This document shows, piece after piece, positions 9,801 to 22,400 of a stretch of 64,000 nt of DNA. The DNA comes from Sphaerolaimus hirsutus (lineage: Eukaryota > Nematoda > Chromadorea > Monhysterida > Sphaerolaimidae), in NCBI GenBank assembly GCA_964036195.1, contig OZ038451.1, positions 31,699,927 to 31,763,926 on the forward strand. Reading direction: 5' to 3'. The position numbers were made by a program, and so were the translations under genes. Position 1 is the stretch's first letter. Every line of letters begins with the position of its first letter. The notes below the pieces were generated by a model. That model was given only the letters and a program-made list of their open reading frames with translations. It was not told the DNA's origin and did no database searches.

Positions 9801-10765
9801 TTGGAATGGCCACTGTTGATATCCTGGCTGCTTGTGGTGGTGCCCCTGCTGGCAGTGGGATCGATGCTGGATCCTGCTCCTCCAGCATCGTGGATGCCTG
9901 TGAATGGGGGGGCATGAAGTGTACAACATGTATTGATTGTTAATTCACCCCACACATTGAAACCTAGTAGTACATTTCACCACTAACAAAAACATCACCA
10001 CAATTCTGTGAAAAAAGTCAACAAACCTGTTGCTGTGGGTCCACTTCCATCTGTGTTGCTGCTACTGCTGCTGGGGTCTGGTTTGCTCCTTCCCGCTGTT
10101 GCTGGGGTGTTGTGTCCATTGGACCTTCTGACTGGATTTTTGGTGGTGCTGCCCATGGCTGTGCCCTTGCTGGCACTACTGCTACTGCTGTGCTGCTGCT
10201 GCTGCTGGCCATCTGGTGGCTCTGGCTGGTGGCTGGGGGGTCCGTCCTTGCACAGGTGCTGGCCTGTGTACGCGTCGGTTCCATTGCATCTGCTCTCCTT
10301 TCTTCTCTCATCACTTCTCTCTCTGGATCCTGTGCTGGTCTTTCTCTTCTGACAGGCTGGCTTGACTTTGTCGTTGTCACTACCACCGTTGCTGCTAACG
10401 CCTTCTTTGGAAGAGCCTGAGAAGGGAGAAAAAAACATTTGGCATTATGGTTGCAGCATTCTGGTCACAGCTTTGTGATCGCTACATAAGTCTAACAATC
10501 AACATTATACATATACATAACCATCAAAAACACGACAAACCTGAGGGGCTGGCTGCTGACCCTCTACTAATCTCCTGACCCTCTGGGGGTACATGCCTTC
10601 CTCCTTTTGTGACCTTTTCGTTCTGACCATTGTCTCCTGCTCTGACAGGTTCCTTACTGGGCCTCTTGGTGGCTGGACTGGGATCGGTTGGCGCTCGTTC
10701 ACAAGCACACTCACTGAAGTGGTAACAGCTTCGTTTGTGCCAGACAGCGCTTGATCCACATTCAT
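6898..10765 (-). CDS. Large unrecognised protein (about 1,088 aa), six-exon gene
   Basis: Exons on the minus strand: 10,765(or further upstream)-10,541, 10,416-10,027, 9897-8713, 8530-7556, 7473-7100 and 7015-6898. Every junction uses GT-AG and phases agree; the sum is 3,267 nt. The first in-frame ATG (10,765) was taken, but the frame is open upstream to the TG microsatellite, so an earlier exon is possible. Composition by region: Arg/Thr/Gln-rich N-terminus with Ser and Gln runs; a Pro-rich stretch (five to six prolines in a row), then a Lys/Arg-rich part with RRKKHKCKRCRR; a charged, Leu/Gln-heptad-like segment encoded by about 9250-8850 that probably forms a coiled coil; a well-mixed globular part (8200-7560); and a Cys/His C-terminus (CAHCECEGH and CMEIC). 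I recognise no family. An alternative acceptor at 8577 would instead end the protein early (see findings). Plus-strand ORFs over this region are shadows. Confidence 0.55.
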
Positions 10766-10880
10766 CCGTATGGCGTGTGGTGGTATCGCCCTCGCCAGTA
10801 CAGCTGCAGCTTCTGGACCAAGTGTTCTCACTTGATAGCCTGGACTGTCTGACGTTGGCAGGGCGATTCCCACGTGGCAG

Positions 10881-10941
10881 GGCGATGTGTATGTGTATGT
10901 ATATGTGTATGTATATGTGTATGTGTGTGTGTGTGTGTGAT
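10881..10941. repeat. TG/TA microsatellite
   Basis: An imperfect run of TGTATG units ending in a pure TG run. It lies between the two minus-strand genes, or in an intron joining them. ORFs reading His-Thr or Cys-Val runs across it are artefacts. Confidence 0.9.
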
Positions 10942-11041
10942 TATGATAGATGAAAACACAACAGATACAATGCCCACAAACAGTTCCCACAGCAAAAACG
11001 ACCCCCACAGGACAGAAAAACACCACAGTAGAAACCGACCC

Positions 11042-12293
11042 TTATTTGTCCTTTGCTGCTCTGGTTCTGCTGCCAATGCAGCTGCCCGGTTTGGTGCTGG
11101 TTCCCCGTTCATTGAAATCTGGTCCAAACTCTGTCAGCCTCTCAATGTCTGCCACAGGCTGCACAGGTCCAATGTCGTCCACCAGGACCCTGTGGGGGGT
11201 TGCTTATTGATACATTTCTCACAGTATTTGCATGAATAGGTATCCTACAGTGTGAATGTAGCCAAAAACATTGAATAATGCCCCTGGGGTCTTATTTGAG
11301 CACCAAGATTACATTAAAACACCCCTGAGGTCTTATTTAAGCTACAGCAAAACCACATCTCACCTTGCTTTTGGAATGTGTAGAAGTTGACCCCGTCCAC
11401 GTCCACGTCCACGTCCACGAGCAGGTAGGCTATCTGTTTCCTCCTCCTCTGTCTCCTGCTTCACCTGTTCCAACTCAAGCGAATCCACCGGTGTTTCTGG
11501 TATTTCTGGTGTCACTGGTGGCCTTCTGCCTCCAGCGTAGATCCCTGGCCTGAGGACACTGCCAACAAGCGCTGGCGTGCCTGAGTACATGGAAGGAAAG
11601 AGATGTGTGAGAGAAAAAATGACATGCACACCACTTTTGGCCACATTCTAGTCACGCACAAAAGCCTACCCCCCACAAGGTTCACAAACGTCCAACCAAA
11701 AACATCTCCAAAACCCACCTGGTCTCCAGAAACTTGACAGTGCGTTTTGGTGTCTTACAGCTTCTTGACCACTGCAACCAGCGCCTCCAGCAGCTGCAAG
11801 CGCTCGCGCATGCACGTGAACTGCCCGTCCTGCACCGCCTGTAGTGTTGCCAACAGGTTTGGATGGTGGAGTGGGTGAGTCGGTGATGCCGTCGCTCCCG
11901 CCTGTCTGCAATGGGGGGGGATTTGTTTGAACATTTGTCTAGTACACAACCACCACAGCTTGAATAAGACCCCAGGGGAGCTATTTTTTATTAAAGGTGC
12001 TTTTCCATGCAAATAAAAGCCCCAGGGACTGTTTTTTACAAATAAAAACACCAAAAACCAACCCTGTTTTCTTGTTTGTCAATTTTGTTGCTGCCACAGC
12101 CTTCTTCTTCATTGGAGGGGCCAAATTGCATGTGCAGCTCCTTGAAGGCGTCCCTGAAAACCTCTAGAACCTCCTGTGAGGTTTTTGTGTCCTCGAATGA
12201 GATAAGCTCAAACAAGAGCTTTTGCCCGCGCCCAAAGCCGTCGTCCAGATTGTGTAGAGGCAGACCGCTTGAAATCCTGAGTATGAAAGGCAC
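11042..12293 (-). CDS. Unrecognised 260-aa protein with an RG repeat, four-exon gene
   Basis: Exons on the minus strand: 12,293-12,063, 11,905-11,719, 11,580-11,364 and 11,189-11,042. Phases (0, 1, 2) agree across all three introns, and the total is 783 nt ending in TAA at 11,044-11,042. The start is the ATG at 12,293. A CAG acceptor-like site just inside it leaves open an upstream exon. The N-terminal 75 residues are the best-mixed, helix-like part. The middle is Gly/Ala/Pro/Thr-rich. Exon 3 carries an acidic EEEETD stretch followed by five RG dipeptides encoded by GTCCAC hexamer copies near 11,394-11,418. RG repeats are common in RNA-binding proteins, but I assign no function. No poly(A) signal is obvious, so its last exon might splice on to the next minus-strand gene by a junction I could not resolve. 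Confidence 0.45.
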
Positions 12294-12299
12294 ATTAAG

Positions 12300-13290
12300 A
12301 GTATGAAGAGCATATCAGGGTTTTGCACATCGTTTTCCTTGAATTAACACCCCCAGAGTACTTGTTTTTCATCAAAAACGCTTCAATAAAAGTAAAGGTA
12401 CAATAATTTTGATGGGATTAATTCGCACAATTTTTAAGCTGAAAATATAATATAATGAGAGGGGGCATTTTTAGTAGTTTTGTAGAAATAAACAGTTTTC
12501 AAAGTTTCCGGGGGTTTTTTTTATATGCCAAAAACGATCACATTTTCCAAGAAAAGCGATCTGTTTATTATTTTGATCCAAGTAATAAATAGATCGATTT
12601 TCTTGGAAAATGCGATTGTTTTTGACATAAACTTTATAGAAAAAACGATTTTCAAAAGTTCCGGTTTTTTATGTCAAAAACAATCGCATTTTCCAAGAAA
12701 ATCGATCTATTTATTACTTGGATCAAAATAATAAACAGATCGCTTTTCTTGGAAAATGTGATCGTTTTTGGCATATAAAAAAACCCCGGAAACTTTGAAA
12801 ACTGTTTATTTCTACAAAACTACTAAAAACGCCCCCCCTCATTATATTATATTTTCAGCCTAAAACCAGACATAAACAATTTTGGCACTCTACACTGAAA
12901 CATTTCTCTATGCCACAGAAATATAAAGTATTTATCAACAAAAGTACATATTTTTTATGTATCCAAAACAAAAGCTAGGTTTTTATTGCGCAAAAAGTAA
13001 ACGCTTTTATAATTATCACTTGAATTCTATCTAGAGAAATATTATTATTTTCAAAGATCTAAAACATAAAAACACTAAAAATAACATCCGAAACCCTGGT
13101 AAAATGCAAAAAACCTTTGTTGTGGCACTTTTGACCATTTTTGGTATGTTTTAAAAAATTGGCTTTTGTCCAACATTTCGAAACATTTTTCAAATCGTAG
13201 GCTACACATTCGCTGGCTATCATAGCATCTGCGCCTATTGTGATTGTCCTGTCAATGCAACAGGCACAATCAACTGCTCAATTCAGGATC
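12300..13290. other. AT-rich spacer, no gene seen apart from the foldback element
   Basis: No exon-like ORF with splice sites is visible. The only clear structure is the long inverted repeat at 12,438-12,859. Confidence 0.5.
12438..12859. repeat. Foldback element: 194/192-bp inverted repeat with nested hairpins
   Basis: The left arm 12,438-12,631 and right arm 12,668-12,859 are near-perfect reverse complements around a 36 bp spacer. Each arm is itself an inverted repeat: in the left arm, bases about 12,528-12,565 pair with about 12,585-12,625, around the sequence CCAAG. The ends read GCTGAAAATATAA and TTATATTTTCAGC. No coding capacity, so probably a MITE-like or foldback transposon. The ORF at 12,525-12,731 is an artefact of it. 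Confidence 0.85.
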
Positions 13291-13296
13291 TAAAGT

Positions 13297-13463
13297 ATGG
13301 CGGATTTAGAGCGGTGCGTTTTAAAAGTTGAAAAAGAATACAATATTAAAACTTTCGCAATTGAGAACATCATGTAGGACAGAATTAAAAGCCAATGGAG
13401 TATTGCCAAAAAATTACAATTACCAGATGGCTTTTGTGACCTGGAAAAACAGCTGCAGCTCCG
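13297..13463 (+). pseudogene. Exon-like ORF with an in-frame stop, followed by a GTAAGT donor
   Basis: From ATG 13,297 the frame runs 26 codons, meets TAG at 13,375-13,377, then continues open for 28 codons to a consensus donor (GTAAGT at 13,464). The part after the stop reads like protein (a 'LPDGFCDLEKQLQLR' stretch). It leaves two bases, matching the phase needed by the exon at 13,866. It may be a real 5' exon starting at 13,378 (the TAG would then be an acceptor) of the coiled-coil gene, or a decayed exon. Confidence 0.3.
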
Positions 13464-13528
13464 GTAAGTAAAGAGAGTATGCAATATCAATATGAGAAGA
13501 TTTGGGATGAATTTATTTTATGTTCATG

Positions 13529-13661
13529 TCTCCCGTTGGAAACGTGTCAACCGTCTTTTTATACATGTGTTTTTGTTTGCAAAAAATAAGTCAACAATTT
13601 TTTCATCTTTTAAACAAAAACACATGTATAAAAAGACGGTTGGCACGTTTCCAATGAGAGA
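13529..13661. repeat. Short foldback: 43-bp inverted repeat with 33-bp loop
   Basis: The arms 13,536-13,578 and 13,612-13,654 pair with one mismatch, and pairing extends outward a few bases with two mismatches. It lies within a possible 402-nt intron upstream of the coiled-coil gene. Probably a small MITE-like hairpin. Confidence 0.8.
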
Positions 13662-13865
13662 CGCTTCCAATATTACAATAGAGTATCATGTCCGCCGAGT
13701 ATAAAAAAACTTTATCATTATATTTCAACATGTTTACACAGTGGAACGTTTTCATAGGTATAAAGATTTTTTGTATAAGAGTTCAATTAATGTTTTAATT
13801 TGTTAAGGGATTATAGATACATTGGGGCAATGAGTCAATTAAACAAGCAAAAACCCTTTTTTCAG

Positions 13866-16997
<3,132 letters not shown>

Positions 16998-17041
16998 AAA
17001 ATGTCGTTCTTCTTCTACATTTTTTTAAAATGCTAAAGTCC

Positions 17042-18275
17042 CAGAGAAAAACGCTTCCAAAGGCCTAAAACCCTGCCCACCCCCCTCAAATCGCTCGGCT
17101 ATTTATCGAATCCGGAAAAAAACGCTTCCAAAGGGCTAAAACCCCACCCACCCCCCTCAAATCGCCCACCCCCCTCAAATCGCTCGGCTATCTATCGAAT
17201 CCGGAGAAAAACGCTTCCAAAGGGCTAAAACCCCGCCCACCCCCCTCAAATCGCTCACCCCCCTCAAATCGCTCGGCTATTTATCTAATCCGGAGAAAAA
17301 CGCTTCCAAAGGCCTAAAACCCCGCCCACCCCCCTCAAATCGCTCGGCTATCTATCGAATCCGGAGAGAAAAATGCTTCCAAAGGCCTAAAACCCTGCCC
17401 ACCCCCCTCAAATCGCTCACCCCCCTCAAATCGCTCAGCTATTTATCTAGCCCGGAGAAAAACGCTTCCAAAGGCCTAAAACCCTGCCCACCCCCCTCAA
17501 ATCGCTCAGCTATCTATCGAATCCGGAGAGAAAAATGCTTCCAAAGGGCTAAAACCCCGCCCACCCCCTTCAAATCGCTCACCCCCCTCAAATCGCTCGG
17601 CTATTTATCTAATCCGGAGAAAAACGCTTCCAAAGGTCTAAAACCCCGCCCACCCCCCTCAAATCGCTCACCCCCCTCAAATCGCTCAACTATCTATCTA
17701 ATCCGGAGAAATACGCTTCCAAAGGCCTAAAACCCCGCCCACCCCCCTCAAATCGCTCGGCTATCTATCTAATCCGGAGAAAAACGCTTCCAAAGGGCTA
17801 AAACCCCGCCCACCCCCCTCAAATCGCTCGGCCATCTATCGAATCCGGAGAAAAACGCTTCCAAAGGGCTAAAACCCCGCCCACCCCCCTCAAATCACTC
17901 ACCCCCCTCAAATCGCTCAACTATCTATCTAATCCGGAGAAAAATGCTTCCAAAGGGCTAAAAACCCGCCCACCCCCCTCAAATCGCTCGGCTATCTATC
18001 GAATCCGGAGAGAAAAATGCTTCCAAAGGCCTAAAACCCTGCCCACCCCCCTCAAATCGCCCACCCCCTCAAACCGCTCAACTATCTATCGAATCCGGAG
18101 AAAAACGCTTCCAAAGGGCTAAAACCCCGCCCAACCCACTCAAATCGCTCACCCCCCTCAAATCGCTCAACTATCTATCTAATCCGGAGAAAAATGCTTC
18201 CAAAGGGCTAAAAACCCGCCCACCCCCCTCAAATCGCTCGGCTATCTATCTAATCAGGAGAAAAACGCTTCCAAA
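17042..18275. repeat. Minisatellite with 71-bp and 89-bp units
   Basis: About 16 tandem copies of a unit running AATCCGGAGAAAAACGCTTC, then CAAAGGGCTAAAACCCCGCC, then CACCCCCCTCAAATCGCTCG, then GCTATCTATC. Some copies carry one extra 18 bp CACCCCCCTCAAATCGCT block, so 71 bp and 89 bp versions alternate irregularly. The C-rich strand is strongly asymmetric. It begins about 45 bp past the stop of the coiled-coil gene. Confidence 0.9.
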
Positions 18276-18291
18276 GGCATGATATCAAACA

Positions 18292-18297
18292 AATAAA
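18292..18297 (+). terminator. AATAAA immediately after the minisatellite
   Basis: The first AATAAA I noticed downstream of the coiled-coil gene stop, 1.3 kb away. If used, the whole minisatellite would be in the 3' UTR. Confidence 0.25.
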
Positions 18298-18332
18298 GAT
18301 TATATTCTTCACAGCCGAAATACCGCTCCACG

Positions 18333-18412
18333 AATTGACGAAACGCCACGAGATGACAAAACGCCACGAGATGCCGAAACGCCAAGAGATGCCGAAACTC
18401 CACGAGCGGCCA
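18333..18412. repeat. 18-bp tandem repeat, possibly coding (ETPRDA units)
   Basis: Four to five copies of GAAACGCCACGAGATGCC with point changes. A TTCTTCACAG acceptor-like site precedes it at about 18,305-18,314, and the downstream frame reads a six-residue E-T-P-R-D-A repeat. A second frame is open too, so coding status is uncertain. Confidence 0.6.
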
Positions 18413-18469
18413 AAAGTGACATTGTGCCGCGCAGCAAAGCCAGCACGACATTAAATACTTTTTTTTTGG

Positions 18470-19036
18470 GGGTATGTTTACCCATTTTTTCCATTTTATG
18501 AAGGGTCATTAAAAACCTGAAGGTTGTTTAAACGGCAAAAAGTAAAAAAAACCCAAAAAAGGTAATTTTGTTCGGTTCGTAAACCTTTGTTTCATTTCTT
18601 GCGGCCGCGTCCGCCGCAGCCCAGATGCGCATGGACCAATTTTCATATTTACAGCGCATAGATGTCAAATAATTAATTGAAAAATGGTATTTTACACAAA
18701 CAGTGATTTATTAAAAATAAAAGTAAATACATGAAATAGAAATTCATTCGTGATATGGAATATCCGATATTTCAGCATTTTAAAAATTTGAAAAACGTTT
18801 TTGTAAAATATCATTTTTTAACAAGCTGATCGTTTTTCAACGTTGTGCCATCTAGCTAGATGCATTTATTTTTCACATTTTTCTGCCTTCATTACACTTA
18901 ATATTATTCACTTTCATTTATTTCTTCATTCCGTTTTAAATACCTTTATTTTTAAAAAATTTTGAAAAAACGTTTTAAACATTTTTCGTTTATTTTCATA
19001 AAAGGCATAAAAGTTTCAAATTATCATTCCAGGATA
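18470..19036. other. AT-rich spacer, nothing recognised
   Basis: No gene, RNA or repeat stands out; one isolated GC-rich patch (GCGGCCGCGTCCGCCGC) lies near 18,601. Confidence 0.5.
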
Positions 19037-19376
19037 CCGTATTTTGTAAAAATATCCCCCCATGGGCCTTTATCTGACATAATTTGATCGCTCTGCTTTG
19101 CATCAATGTTTTACATTCTATTCTAAGAATAAAAAAACGCCGAATAAAGTGACACAATTTAAACAGATGAAAATTGACAACTGGAAAAGTAAAACAAGTT
19201 CTATTACAAAAACCCTCAATGTTCTTTTGAGCGTTTTCAATTTGGTCTTATATCATGATTTTAAAATATGTCTTGACATAATAATTTACAATATGTAACA
19301 AAAACATTGACGCAAAGCAGAGCGATCAAACGATGTCAAATAAAGACCCATGGGGGGATATTTTGACAAAATACAA
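19037..19376. repeat. Foldback/MITE-like element with about 78-bp terminal inverted repeats
   Basis: The left arm about 19,037-19,113 starts GTATTTTGTAAAAATATCCC. The right arm about 19,296-19,376 is its imperfect reverse complement (ends GATATTTTGACAAAATAC). The internal spacer of about 180 bp has no coding potential. It abuts the start of the satellite array. Confidence 0.75.
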
Positions 19377-19486
19377 CATGTTCAATATTATAACATAAAC
19401 AAATCGACGAATTTGCATGAACATGTCCTTGTTACATCAAAACGTCTAAAACAGATGTTTACACTCATCTTGACGTACATAAATTC

Positions 19487-22400
19487 ATTTGTAAGAAAGG
19501 TGGTAGACATGCACCGTTGCGTAGCTGAGATTGTTCTCTATCAAAATCTACAAACGTTTTGGTGTGTTTGCCATAGCCACTTTATACCTAAGAAACAAAA
19601 ATGTGAATAAATGTCAATTCTGGCCAATTGAATCACAATTCATGCCTTCACCATTATTGGGGAATGGTGGTAGACATGCACCGTTGCGTAGCTGAGATTG
19701 TGCTCTATCACAATCTACAAATGTTTTGGTGTGTTTGCCATAGCCACTTTATACCTAAGAAACAAAAGTGTGAATAAATGTCAATTCTGGCCAATTGAAT
19801 CACAATTCATGCCTTCACCATTATTGGGGAATGGTGGTAGACATGCACCGTTGTGTAGCTGAGATTGTGCTCTATCAAAATCTACAAACGTTTTGGTGTG
19901 TTTGCCATAGCCACTTTATACCTAAGAAACAAAAACGTGAATAAATGTCAAATCTGGCCGATTGAACCACGATTCACGCCTTAACCATTTGTGGGAAAGG
20001 TGGTAGACAGGCACCGTTGCGTAGCTGAGATTGTGCTCTATCACAATCTACAAACGTTTTGGTGTCTTTGCCATAGCCACTTTATACCTAAGAAACAAAA
20101 ATGTGAATAAATGTCAATTCTGGCCAATTGAATCACAATTCATGCCTTCACCATTATTGGGGAATGGTGGTAGACATGCACCGTTGCGTAGCTGAGATTG
20201 TGCTCTATCACAATCTACAAATGTTTTGGTGTGTTTGCCATAGCCACTTTATACCTAAGAAACAAAAGTGTGAATAAATGTCAATTCTGGCCAATTGAAT
20301 CACAATTCATGCCTTCACCATTATTGGGGAATGGTGGTAGACATGCACCGTTGCGTAGCTGAGATTGTGCTCTATCAAAATTTACAAACGTTTTGGTGTG
20401 TTTGCCATAGCCACTTTATACCTAAGAAACAAAAACGTGAATAAATGTCAAATCTGGCCAATTGAACCACAATTCACGCCTTAACCATTCTTGGGAAAAG
20501 TGGTAGACATGCACCGTTGCGTAGCTGAGATTGTGCTCTATCACAATCTACAAACGTTTTGGTGTGTTTGCCATAGCCACTTTATACCTAAGAAACAAAA
20601 ACGTGAATAAATGTCAAATCTGGCCGATTGAACCACAATTCACGCCTTAACTATTCTTGGGAAAAGTGGTAGACATGCACCATTGTGTAGCTGAGATTGT
20701 GCTCTATCAAAATCTACAAACGTTTTGGTGTGTTTGCCATAGCCATTTATACTTAAGAAACAAAAATGTGAATAAATGTCAATTCTGGCCGATTGAATCA
20801 TGATTCACGCCTTAACCATTTGTGGGAATGGTGGTAGACATGCACCGTTGCGTAGCTGAGATTGTGCTCTATCACAATCTACAAATGTTTTGGTGTCTTT
20901 GCCATAGCCACTTTATACCTAAGAAACAAAAATGTGAATAAATGTCAATTCTGGCCAATTGAATCACATTCATGCCTTCACCATTATTGGGGAATGGTGG
21001 TAGACATGCACCATTGCGTAGCTGAGATTGTGCTCTATCACAATCTACAAATGTTTTGGTGTGTTTGCCATAGCCACTTTATACCTAAGAAACAAAAACG
21101 TGAATAAATGTCAAATCTGGCCGATTGAACCACAATTCACGCCTTGACCATTATTGGGAAAGGTGGTAGACATGCACCATTGTGTAGCTGAGATTGTGCT
21201 CTATCAAAATCTACAAACGTTTTGGTGTGTTTGCCATAGCCACTTTATACCTAAGAAACAAAAATGTGAATAAATGTCAATTCTGGCCGATTGAATCATG
21301 ATTCACGCCTGAACCATTTGTGGGAATGGTGGTAGACATGCACTGTTGCGTAGCTGAGATTGTGCTCTATCACAATCTACAAACGTTTTGGTGTCTTTGC
21401 CATAGCCACTTTATACCTAAGAAACAAAAATGTGAATAAATGTCAATTCTGGCCAATTGAATCACAATTCATGCCTTCACCATTATTGGGGAATGGTGGT
21501 AGACATGCACCGTTGCGTAGCTGAGATTGTGCTCTATCACAATCTACAAATGTTTTGGTGTGTTTGCCATAGCCACTTTATACCTAAGAAACAAAAGTGT
21601 GAATAAATGTCAATTCTGGCCGATTGAATCACAATTCACGCCTTAACCATTATTGGGAAAGGTGGTAGACATGCACCGTTGTGTAGCTGAGATTGTGCTC
21701 TATCAAAATCTACAAACGTTTTGGTGTGTTTGCCATAGCCACTTTATACCTAAGAAACAAAAACGTGAATAAATGTCAAATCTGGCCGATTGAACCACAA
21801 TTCACGCCTTAACCATTCTTGGGAAAAGTGGTAGACATGCACCGTTGCGTAGCTGAGATTGTGCTCTATCACAATCTACAAACGTTTTGGTGTGTTTGCC
21901 ATAGCCACTTTATACCTAAGAAACAAAAACGTGAATAAATGTCAAATCTGGCCGATTGAACCACAATTCACGCCTTAACTATTCTTGGGAAAAGTGGTAG
22001 ACATGCACCATTGTGTAGCTGAGATTGTGCTCTATCAAAATCTACAAACGTTTTGGTGTGTTTGCCATAGCCACTTTATACCTAAGAAACAAAAATGTGA
22101 ATAAATGTCAATTCTGGCCGATTGAATCACGATTCATGCCTTAACCATTATTGGGGAATGGTGGTAGACATGCACCGTTGCATAGCTGAGATTGTGCTCT
22201 ATCACAATCTACAAATGTTTTGGTGTGTTTGCCATAGCCACTTTATACCTAAGAAACAAAAGTGTGAATAAATGTCAATTCTGGCCGATTGAATCACAAT
22301 TCACGCCTTAACCATTATTGGGAAAGGTGGTAGACATGCACCGTTGTGTAGCTGAGATTGTGCTCTATCAAAATCTACAAACGTTTTGGTGTGTTTGCCA

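Noticed and set aside
8639..9955. 438-codon minus-strand ORF in a second frame over the large minus-strand exon
   Set aside because: The competing frame joins in phase at both splice sites and has ordinary charged and coiled-coil sequence; this one is Gly/Gln/Thr-rich shadow sequence ending in intron.
10008..10420. Plus-strand Leu-rich ORFs opposite the minus-strand gene, also at 9096-9943 and 7743-8169
   Set aside because: Low-complexity Leu/Val or Cys runs are the complement of Gln/Ser/Thr codon runs in the spliced minus-strand gene, whose phases agree.
10828..11127. ORFs with His-Thr or Tyr-Thr runs
   Set aside because: Translation of the TG/TA microsatellite, not protein-coding.
11755..12054. 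Alternative frame over exon 2 of the 260-aa gene ending in a Leu-rich helix
   Set aside because: Attractive as a C-terminus, but the phase left by exon 1 and required by exon 3 both select the other frame.
17042..18275. Telomeric repeat
   Set aside because: The unit is 71/89 bp and complex; no TTAGGG-like short motif array is present.
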